Assembly: GCA_903813345.2 (NCBI GenBank)
Contig: CAIIXF020000010.1
Coordinates: 12,467,181-12,531,180 of the forward strand
Direction of reading: 5' to 3'
Length of the DNA stretch: 64,000 bases
Source: Owenia fusiformis
Lineage: Eukaryota > Annelida > Polychaeta > Sabellida > Oweniidae
A model generated the notes under the pieces. That model was not told the DNA's origin. It worked only from the letters and a program-made list of their open reading frames with translations, and searched no databases. Shown here in pieces: positions 49,601 to 61,600 of the stretch. The first letter of the stretch is position 1, and each line of letters starts with the position of its first letter. Position numbers and translations under genes: made by a program.

Positions 49601-52600
49601 GAATATGCTTTTATGCACTTTCATTGACATAATACTCATTTTAGCTAAGAAATTGAATGATAAAATTATGAAATCATTGCTGTAAAATCTTCATTTATGA
49701 AATATACCTTTTATGAAAGATATAAGATATAAACTAGTTGTATACTACAGTAAAACTTGTGTATGTGAACACTTCTAGAGTGAACATCTGGTATTATGAA
49801 CACTGTTTCAGTCTCATTTTTGGATGTCCCATAAACTCCAAACACTCATTATTATATGAAGACCTCTCAATGTGAACATTTACCATCAGCTTTAGCAGTG
49901 TTCAATTCACAAAAGCTTCCCTGTATTTGTAAATGTAAAGTTATGACAATTACTGGAAGTCACAGATGTCTCTTTTACATTCGTAAAACACAAGGGAAAA
50001 TGACTAAGTGATATATCACTGAATTATCTCCTAAAACAAAGCCTCGCATTTATTCAAGTGTCCCTTACAGGTAAAATGTCTGTAACATTCTGTGTGGGAG
50101 GGGTGATGACTATATGTAATCAGGAAGTTAAAAGATAAGAAAAAATAAGTTTGACTAATTTGAATTTCGTGATGTCACATACTTTGTGCATATATTATTT
50201 CCAATATATGGGTTAAAGACCGTTAATTTTATATTTGCAGACTAAGAAAGTAAACACTATATTGCCTACGTGTATATATGTGTGTGTAAGATAAGTATGT
50301 GGGTGAATATAATTTTATGCAGTATCATGTTCAATAATTTCTTACATTCTTTAATACATACTTTGACATTTTTACTAAAACATAAAAATTCAAAACTTTT
50401 CATATTTCCTGCATTTTTATATGATGAAATGAAAACTAGCTAGAACATTGATTAGATTTATCTCCCTAAAACAAAATTATTCTTTATTAATTTTGATTAC
50501 TTATGTTGTGACCGATCTTAAAAAGTTGCAAAAATGTTAAAGGGAGTGCTGTTAATCCAACCAAACAACATCTTAACATAGATGTACAACATGTGATAAA
50601 GTGAGTGGATGTATTTATTTTTAGATCAGGGTACTTGAATAAGGGGACATTCTTCAGATAGGAAGCATTACACGGCACAATGGGCAGCATTTGATAAAAC
50701 AATCCAAGTTAAAACTTTATAAGACAAAAAAAAAGATATTTGCTTTGAATGATAAAGCATTCAGATGACAGCAATTGAATTAATGCACAGCAACCAAGTG
50801 CTTAGATCAAAATATTGTAGACACTTTGACATAAATGCATGCTGACAATTTAACATGGCCAACTTCTAAAATTAATTTACTTATTAACCTGTGCTTGAGA
50901 ATATCTCTCTTGAGTGAACAACTCTTTAATTTCAATTTTGAGTATCCTATTCACCTTGGAATAGCCTGACTACGGTAAAGTCAGATACCGTTGTCACAAA
51001 TGGCGGACATAACCGTCGCTTCAATTAGATTTTCATGAACTGTATGTTTAATAGAGCACCTAGACTAAATTCCTTTGGAACAACAATCAATCAAAGTGTC
51101 TTAATACACATTGTACAGTTAATAATGTTCTGTCATCGAAATTTAGTCTTTAATTTAACCGATCAAAATGAGATAGGGGACAACGAACACTGTAATTACC
51201 ATATACCGTTGTTTTTCTAAATTACTCAAATTCAGATTCCGTTGTCATTGACGATATCGAAGACGCTATATTTTGGCGAATCACGACCCAATTTGATTGA
51301 AAATGGGATTTCATATGATACATTATCACAAGAACTTAATGCATGCACAGAATTAGCGACTATAAAATCCAATGAAATGAAGACCAAGTGAAGAAACAGT
51401 TGAAGCGACGGTTATGTCCGCCATTTGTGACAACGGTATCTGACTTTACCGTAGTCAGGCTATTCCGGTGTGCTATTGACTCCTTCCCCATGTTATAAAA
51501 ATTGTTGTCAATGGATTGGTTCAACTGTACATGTAGTTCACTTTAGACAGGTTTAGTAACTCACTTTAGACAAGTTCTACTGCAGTTCATTGGAGACAGC
51601 TTTTACTTCGAATAGATTCTTCTGTAGTTCATCTTAGATATGTTTAGATGGAGTTCACATTAGACAGGTTCGACTGTAGTTTATTTTAGACAAGTTTAAA
51701 TGTAGTTCACTTTAGATGAGTTCTATTTCATTTCACGTTAGACAGGTTTAAATGTACATGTACATGTAGTTCACTTCAGACAGATTTTCCTGTACTAATG
51801 CGAGATACATCACATGTAAATAGTCTGGCATAATAATTTATGCTTTCACACCTTAAAGAAAAAATTTGAAAAGAAAATGGTTGAAAGAAAGTTGAGTTTG
51901 AAAAAATAGATAACAATTTGGTTAACATTGTAGTTGTCCTTTAAAATTGAAAGTACATTGTTTAATTGGGTGAGATACATAGCTAACTAGATAGGTCATC
52001 ATCAAGTAAATAAAGATAATGAAAGAATTTGAAGATAAAAGCTTAATAAACAACAAAATTGGTTAAATTTCAAGTTTGTTAACCTTCCTTTTGAGGTTTT
52101 ATCATAAAATCAAAGCCTTCATCGAGGTGAAAATTTTGACGTTTCGGACAAAGTTCATGTTTTGAGTGGTATCGATGACTAAACTTAACGATGGTCATAT
52201 CCCGGGGATATTGAAGTTTTATGACAACAATATCTACTTTTACGTCTCTAATTTCAATTTTTAATTTTCGTTTTATGGTAAGGCTAACTGAGTATGTATT
52301 TAAAATGAAATTCAAAATACCAGAATTGATTAGTTAGATGACTCAGTTGACTTTGACAAATGGTTCTGCTACATTTCAATCAAAGTTAGAATTTTTGTGA
52401 CTTTTTGATGAACTCTTCCAATTGTGACTCAGAATTTTTACATGTAGTAAACTGTCAAAGTACATACATGTATTGTAATTAGAAAGTTAGAATAGGCTTG
52501 ATGCCAAATGAACTGGCTCTGTAAAAGTGACCCAATATATTTGTATCTTTTCCAATTGTTGGAGATAAAAGGCTTCATTATGAGACACTGGGAGATGTTT

Positions 52601-55600
52601 CACTGTATTGTTGGGCTTTACAGTATCAACATATCTTTAAAACTGAATTACAGTAAAACCTTAATAAGTGGAACACCTTTGGCCTTTGGTGTTCCACTTG
52701 GGAGGTGTTCCACTTATAGAAGTTCATTTAACATTAAATCAGTTTGTCTTGGGACTCTGAAGAGTGTTTTACTAACAGAGGTGTTCCACTTCTCAAGGTG
52801 ATCCACTTTACAGCTGTCAATGTAAAAGTATATGTACCTGTATAATATATTCCAATTTGGTTTCACCTTCCTTACTAATTTTGAGATTGTATTTCCTCAT
52901 TTACTTGATTACACTTCAGTTTCAATATCATCATTTACCCCTTCCCCAAACTATGTTTCATGATTCCACAAATAGTGCATCCTTATTTGATACAATGGAT
53001 ACAGTCCATAGATTATAAGACCATCATTGTTCTTGGTTCTCTAAAAAGTATTCAAACATGACCGTGCTCTATTCGAATTTCTCAACCAATCAGAATGCAG
53101 CATAGCCAATATAGAACGTTCTCTAATTCTCCATAGATGCACGACAATGCTCTATTCAATCTGCAATTTGCATTGTTTTGAGTGACGTCACATCTCAGCT
53201 GCACATCTGGGGCTCTGTCCGGGGATAGCATGCGTATTCTTCCTTCATGCCCGTTCCACAGACACGGCTTTTACTAATTTTTATGTTTGAATCGGAATAA
53301 ATAATGATAGGCCATTCAATATGGTGAAATTCAGCACTCGTTGGACAGAATGTTAGTACAAATGCACTCACCTTCGGTTCGTGCTTTGTACAACATTCTG
53401 TCCAACTCGTGCTGAATTTCACCATATTGAATGGCCTATCATTATTTATTCCTTAAACACATTACCCTCAGAGATATGCAGCCCTATACGATACCATATC
53501 CTGTACTGAACGAAAATATTCCTATTCAAATTGACCTCTAATGAAGGAGAACCCCTGCTATCAGGTTTACCTTAGTGTCTCCTTAGGGAGAACCCTTTCA
53601 ATCAGGTTTACCTCAGTGTCTTCTTAGGGAGAACCCTTTCAATCAGGTTTACCTCAGTGTCTCCTTAGGGAGAACCCTTTCAATCAGGTTTACCTCAGTG
53701 TTTCCTTAGGGAGAACCCTTTCAATCAGGTTTACCTTAGTGTCTCCCTAGGGAGAACCCTTTCAATCAGGTTTACCTCAATGTCTCCTTAGGGAAAACCC
53801 TTTCAATCAGGTTTACCTTAGTGTCTCCTTAGGGAGAACCCTTTCAATCATTGACCTCTTAAGTAGAATACAATTTCCTCCAACTTAACCCCACTTGGTA
53901 CCTTGCATATTGACTGCATATTAAGAGTCCTTATCGATCCCAAAGTGACACTAATTAAATGAATTAACTTGTGTCCATTTGTGTAATTAATACGTTATTG
54001 ATGTAAGCATGTAGAAAGGACAGCTTTAAGGCATATTTTGCCGAGAGTTGTATGTACAACTGTATTGTGATATTGTCATCTTTGTTGTACATCAGGTGAT
54101 GGTCATGAAAATATGATGAACTCTACACCCCCTCCAAAAGTTTGGCAATACCACTTAATCTATTGGGCCATGTGTTCAGGTCTCGTCATGTTGATGATCA
54201 TTTGTTTTATATACAACCTAATCCATAATACCCCAGAGTAAATTTAGACGAGGACTACAACTTCGACTGTGTTGATATTAAGAGAGAAAAATTGTAAAGT
54301 AAAACTTTTAAAGATGGTGTTCAAAGGGAATTCAAGTTTGCCAAACTTTTGTGGGCCAGTGTACTTGTACTTGTATTATTATCCAACATGTTGGCAATCT
54401 CAAACATGGGATGTCTTGTTCATAACACTATAGGGACATTATGTACTTGTGTAAAACAGCTATCAATGTTAAGGTATACATAATGTTTTACCAGAGGTGA
54501 ACTTAGCTCTACTTATTGTAAAGGTGATCAGGTTGTGATAAGAAAACATGGTTTTATTTATTCGCGGAAAGGTTTAACCTTTTGTCTTGTCATCCCTTGG
54601 TTTGTTGATTTGTTGGATGGATGGACGGTTGGTTGGATGGTTGGTTGGTTGGTTGGATGGTTGGTTGGTTGGTTGGTTGGATGGTTGGTTGGTTGGTTGG
54701 ATGGTTGGTTGGTTGGTTAGATGGTTGGTTTGTAGGTTTGTTGGTTGGTTGCTCTGTCGGTCAGTTGGTTTGGGTATGACCATGTGATGCAACAGTTAAG
54801 TTGTTGCATCAACTTTTATATTCCCTTATTTCCCAAAGAAGAAGGTCCTAAGCCAGAATAGCATTGCTTGAACTTTATATGTTTTGTTGTGTCTGAATGT
54901 TGCTGATTGTGACTTATGAAACTCACACATGTATTTTTGTTCATTAAAGTTGTGCAATTCAATAGGATGAATTGTTTGACTGGTCTACTGAGTGTGACAT
55001 CTTTCTTTAAGAAATTACTAACTATTACGGGTCTTATTGTTTTGATCTAAAAGCTTATTATCAGAGAAATTTTCGTTATCTAAACAATGCGATGCTCCAA
55101 AGTAAGTGGGTTTTCTTGAAAAAAGGTGTTCATGAGATATAAGTGTTCCCAAAGGTAGGTGTTTACTAAGCAATACTATATTCTAGTATATGTTAATTCA
55201 AAGATTAGGATATTCATTAAAGATTTTCACTGAATGTAACACATAAAGATTAGATTGTCACTAATAGAAGACATCTTGATTGCGACATCCATTCCATTAA
55301 TGTAATTTATAATATAGTACGTCTCTCAATATGATTGGATTCAATCCCATAATCCCATAGTGCTCCTATCATGCCACAACCATCTGCTGGTAAGTAAACA
55401 TCTAGATCACGAACAACAACAGACTAGTATGATGAATTAATATGACCCATAACTGAAGAATATTTCATATTATGCAAATATGAAAGTTGTATCATCCATA
55501 TATAAATCCACTAGATTTATTGTGATATAATAATCCGACACTTTTTAATCAACCAGGAGTAAATAAAGCATTCATATTAAAAAATTCAAGCCCCGGTAAA

Positions 55601-58600
55601 TCATAGATCCCTTGATAAATTGAGTTTGATTAAAATGTGAATATATGAGATCTCAAGATTCCTCCAATGTTTGATCAATCTAAAAATGTTGAAGTTGCAG
55701 AATCAGTTGCTATGGCAACAAAAGGAAGATGAAATTTTTGAAGTGAAACAATACCGCTATGCAAAAACACTTGTTCTCTTTGCAAGTCCGTTTTGATATT
55801 TGGCATGATTCCTCTGCTTTATAAGCTGAAACAGCTGAACTTGAAATATGATGATATTCTACGATGTCACTCTAACCTGAAGTTCCGTCTGCTCTACAAT
55901 GATGAAGAAGGCGCCAATGTTGAGAGCATGAGAAGATGACAAATCAATGTTTGTAAAATGCAATGGAATGGAAAACTGATAATCTGTTGAATATTCCTAT
56001 TCCAAAAGGTTACCACGGTTACGACAATACAGTATTAAAGTATAAATCAAGCAATAGCAAAGAAAATTGCAATTGATTACTTTTTGTGGTAGGCGACAAA
56101 TCTGGCAGCTATACACATACTGCTGTACACTATTGAATTTGTGCTATATAGAGTTAAGTCAAGGATGAGCTAATGATCAGCAATTTAGAAATCAATTCAG
56201 TAGCAAATCTGTGATTACACCAGGGTCATGTGAGTAGTTGAGAAAACGACTATTCCAAACCAGTGAAATAACCATGTAAGGGTTGATAATATTAGGAGAT
56301 ATGCAAATGACTCAGGGAACCTTGATGAAACGTTAGATTGGCAATCTAACAGAACAGACACTGGTAATGTGAAAGTTCAAGACTGACTGGAAAGAAGATG
56401 ATCTGTAGAAGAAATAGGAGAATGAGTATATGATAAAACCACGAGGTTATCCAGAAGTTCCCTCTGCAACACGTATACAAAGGTTTTAAACATCAAACAA
56501 TTTGAAGACATTTGGAGGATGTAGATTCAGTAGTTAATCATGCTCCTTAACTGAACAGACCTGTTTCTGCATATGACAAGTGCAATCTTGCGGAATAACT
56601 ACAACTAATGAATGCAGACCTATAATCAAGCGCTGGCATAGACGATGTCCTTAATGAGATTACATGTAAGTACTCCCTATGTGAGTCAAAATGAAGCATT
56701 GTAGGCCTATGCCGTTATATGTCATTTAGAGGATTTGGATCAACATTTCTCAAATAACCTTCACAATATGAGGTCATTGCTCTGGATAGCAGGATGTTTC
56801 TTTTTGTTCAGAGGAAAAATACAATTATTTGATGGGATAGAGAGACATGCCTTAATACTGAACATCTTCAGATCGATGTTATGATAGTGTAATAACATAG
56901 CAAGTAAAAACTCAGCTGCATATTTATCAATGCAATCAATGCTATAGAAAAAAGTAGAACAATATGCTAAAAATACATAAATAAGAATATCAGTTTTATT
57001 ATGGCTTACGGAGCAATATGACAGTATTAACATGTGCTAATGCAATTGAACATGTTCCACTCAGAGAAAATGATGATGCCACTGTATGACAAATGGATAT
57101 AACTCACTCCTGGATTCTTAAGTCAAAGATACAATGGCTGTCTTTGCTTGGTGTATGCCTGAATGTTACATCTAAGGAGGTAGAGCTAGAGACATCAAGC
57201 TGCATGTATAGGAAACAAAACAGTGAGGCCATTCTGGCCAATCGCAAGCGAGTATCATGGATTCAGCTATTGTCAGTGGTCACGTTTTTGGTGTTGTCTT
57301 GTCACTGAAGCTATCATACCATCTGTATTGTATTGTCACTGAAGCTATCATACCATCTGTATTGTCTTGTCACTGAAGCTATCACACCATCTGTATTGTC
57401 TTGTCACTGAAGCTATCACACCATCTGTATTATATTGTCACTGAAGCTATCACACCATCTGTATTGTATTGTCACTGAAGCTATCACACCATCTGTATTG
57501 TATTTTCACTGAAGCTATCACACCATCTGTATTATATTGTCATTGAAGCTATCACACGATCTGTATTGTATTGTCACTGAAGCTATCACACCATCTGTAT
57601 TGTCTTGTCACTGAAGCTATCACACCATCTGTATTATATTGTCACTGAAGCTATCACACCATCTGTATTATATTGTCATTGAAGCTATCACACGATCTGT
57701 ATTGTATTGTCAATGGTATTGTCATACTATTAGTATTGTTATACCATTATTATAACCACATCTAAAATATAAGTATTGTCACACCATTGGTATTGTTAAA
57801 CTACATTTGTGTTGTCATTCCATTGGTATTGTTAAATGTTTATACTCTTTGTATTGTCATACCATGAGTATTGTCACAACATTGGTATTGTTAATTTGTT
57901 ATACCCTTTGTATTGTCACACTATTTGTAGTTTTATACTATTTGTATTGTCACATTATTGGTATTGTCTCTGTTATACCATTTGTATTGTGACATCACCA
58001 GTATTATCACATCATTAAAGTATTGTTACAGTATTGAAACCGGAAACAGTGAAATCAAGTGTAATAGTCAGAGGGAGTTTAGTTATATCATGTTGAGTCA
58101 GGGTAGTGGGGCTATTAACCGCAATACATTCACATTAAGATGCATGTCACGCCCATAAGGAGTATAGGTATAATGCCATTTAGAAATTGAATAAAAGCAA
58201 ATTTTGATGTCTATTATGTGGCATCAGTGGGGAGAAAATAAGTCTCCTGATTTTATTGTGCTCCTTTAGAGTACACTACATCATGATTGAGAAGGACAAA
58301 AAAGATATTGAATATATCTTATATACTTTATATCCAGTGTTGAATAGATCAAAAAATATAGTTGAAACTAAATTATTCATGTCTGCCTTAGAAAAGAAAA
58401 TATACAATAGATGTGTCTAATTAAGTCTAAACGTGGTATTCAGATATGGTTTAAAGAGCAGGTCTAAGGGGACTGTAGCAGAATTTGTATTCAACAAGTG
58501 AGCTTGCTTCCCTTGATTGCGCCTTATATGCACCCATGCTCTAATAGGTGGCCAAGGCTACTATTTCTTGAATCCGTGTTTCATGTCATATTGGCATATC

Positions 58601-61600
58601 AGTTTGATTTTCCATCATAGGTATGAAAGTTCATTCCTTGGAAATCCAAGATGTTTAACTTCGGTTGACCTGACAAATATGTGCTATTACATTTTCCAGA
58701 CAGGCAGGCAGAACTGATTTTGATAAAATAATGTTTCCTTTTAATAATGTTTATTCTCTCGTCTTCACTTTTCGTATTTTTGAATTTAAGAAAATGTATA
58801 CAACCTTTATGTACGAGTTTTGTAACCCTCATTTTAATAATTTTTTTGATCAAGTTTGATTATAGAATTGCATAAATACTCAACAAGAAAATTCAAAGGG
58901 TAAAAGAGATGTGGTTTTATTCTGTAGTACTGTAGTTATCTAGACATATTTGATAGAATGACAAACCACATTTTCATATCAATTCAATTCTTTCAAAAGT
59001 TTATTATATAGAATGGGTTGTTCAAAATGAAAAGAAAACCTTTTTTGAATTTCAAAAAATTTCAAATTAATGTGCCTCAACCCCTTATTCAGATCCTATA
59101 ATACCCCCTTTTAAGAAATCACGATGACCTCTAACTTTTAATATCAATAGTGATACAAATCTTCATTTCTGTAAATATATCAAAGCTTTATAAGATTTTA
59201 TAGACACACTTAACCCAAACATTTCTAAACTTCTCAAAATGTGTAGAAATTGAAGTACCTCCCAGGTAAGGAATTTGTAAGCTTTGATATGGTAAGAAGA
59301 GGTTCTTATCATATGTATTTTATCCACCTGCTAGTGTAACAGGTTTCATGAATTTGATTTTCAAATGTTAAATTTTCTTTCTGCATTTTGATCACTTAAG
59401 CTGCCAAATTTGTAACACAAAGTTGCCTCACTGCCAATTGTATTTCACTCTAATGGTAGTTGAGTGATCACCGAGTGATTGACTACATGTTTAATGTTCA
59501 ACTGTTCTACGCTTGCAGGAGCCCACAGTGGAGATAGATGTCCATGAGACAGACTCTATGAGTGGTGACACAGAGAAAGGGGACCCCAGTGGGTGGGTGG
59601 AAGAAGGAATAAACATGTTGGACAGGTAGGAACAATATCTTATCTATATCTATCTTATCATTTTTTTAAGATGCTGTTTAAGTACGATCATTTTGATGTG
59701 CCCCATTCTGTGATTCAGTACAGTGATCTCCACAGCATTAAAGCTATTGGGTGCAGCACCCAACTGAGATTTTGATAATAGGCTTGCACCCACCTGAAAA
59801 TCCATTTGCACCCACTTGAAAATGAGAAAAATCATGAAAAATGGGCATATTTTGACCAAATTTGGCCTGATTTGTGAAATTGTGAATTTTGCACCCACTT
59901 GAGTTCACAAAACCTTGTGTTGTTTTTAGGGAAATTCTAGTAAAACCCCTGAATCATTTTCACATCATTTTCCCAATTCTGTTACATCACACCATCTTCT
60001 TATATCCCCATTGTAATTCAGCAAAATAATCATGTTAATAATGTCCTCATTCTATGATTCAACAGAATTGTTATCACATGCTCTCATTCTATGACTCCCA
60101 GTCTATGATTCGGCACACTCATCTTCTCAAGTCCCTATTCTGTAGCACACTCATTTTCAATTGTTCCAATTCTATGATTCTCCCGTTCTGTAATTTCGCA
60201 CAATAAATGATTCGGCACAATCACCTCCTCATGTCCCTGTTCTGTAATATAGCACAATCATTTTCAATTGCTTCCAGTCTATGATTTCCATTCTATGATT
60301 TGGTGCAATCATCTTCATGTTCCCATTTTGCAACATTACAATAATTTCCACGTGTTCCCATTCTGTCGTTTAGCACAATCATTTTCACATGTCCCCTTTC
60401 TGTAGTTTAGCACAACCATCTTTACATGTCCCCACTCAATGATTCCGAACTGTCATTTGCACATTTCCCCACTGTTCTGTTTTACAGATACAGACTGAAA
60501 GATGCTGAGGCACTCTTTCTAAAGACACTTAAGTTCATAGATGAACCCACTATGGAAGAAGAGAAACTAGTGGTCCAGGCACTAAGTGGGCTAGCAGAGG
60601 CTTACCAGAGGTAAGGTTTCAAATAAAAGACACTAGACTCTATATCTTATCAGATCTTATGGCAAAAGTGAAACACTTTTATACCAGCAGGATGTAAGAT
60701 ATTCTGCACACACTAGATATTGTAGTTTTGAACACTTTTAGATCTATTTACCAATACAAACATTTTATAGCTATATAGCTTTATATCGTTAACAGCAATT
60801 TTGCTTCAGATTAATTTCTCATGATTTCGAACAAACGAAAAAGCTATGTTATTTTCTAGGGGTGCGAGAGGTCTGAGGAAGTCATCGACCAAGCAGAATC
60901 CTCATTTAAACATATTTCCCCGATCAGCAAAGTAGACATATGTTTGGTTATATTCGCCCCAGTTTCTGCAACCAAGCTTTTTACGCAATCACTGATTCCC
61001 ATTCCCCATGCCCTGTATCCAATATTGCCAGTCTTTCAACGTTGACCTCTATTTCTTTATCTACAAATGAAAGCAATAAGCATGGATGATATCTTGCCTC
61101 TATGAATAATTCATTATTCTACATGATATCTGAGATTGGGTTGTCTTTGATTGGACTCTCGATACAATCCTTTGATATCTCTCCTTATATACCTAATTTT
61201 GCCTCTCTGTTTAAGCCCTGTTTGTTTGGCTTTATCCCTTTCATTTGTATTAATTAGTTTGTTTGTTTAGAGTAGGAGTTTATTGCATTAGATTATATTA
61301 GTAATTTAGTATCACTTTTGATGAGTTTAAATTGAGAATCACTCAATGAATAAAAAGATCTGTTGTGTTATTAGTCTAATTAGCTGAAATATTCTTCAAA
61401 TGTTGTTTCTAATTTAACCCTTGTACTAGTGAAAGGCCCCATATATTTTAGTAACATACTGTAAAACATGTTCCTTCGTATGTGAAATATGCTAAAATCA
61501 CTTATTATGATCAGGTTCTTGAAATCATTGACAAAAAAATAATTCCATCGGGGGGTGAAATACTGAGAAATTCAAAAAATGGGGAGATTTTATACTTTAA

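Larger units (their letters stand above)
45211..59518 (+). other. TPR gene intron 2 (14.3 kb)
   Basis: Apart from the candidate exon at 49452-49532 no coding sequence is recognised. Contents: a terminal-inverted-repeat element at 50958-51466, degenerate repeats at 51534-51785, a foldback at 53294-53452, minisatellites at 53545-53850 and 57299-57717, a ggtt-type simple repeat at 54613-54755, and scattered 'cagtaaaacct...aagtgaacacc' repeat fragments. Confidence 0.55.

Noticed and set aside
54535-54792. Overlapping W/G-rich and N/Q/P-rich open frames
   Set aside because: They are translations of a ggtt/ggat simple repeat.
55373-55391. ATG block ending CTGCTG|GTAAGT as an alternative first exon of the TPR gene
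   Set aside because: It leaves phase 1, but the next coding exon (59519) needs phase 0.
57093-57308. 71-residue open frame with a hydrophobic C-terminus
   Set aside because: It runs into the 34-bp minisatellite and lacks phase-matched splice sites or recognisable similarity.
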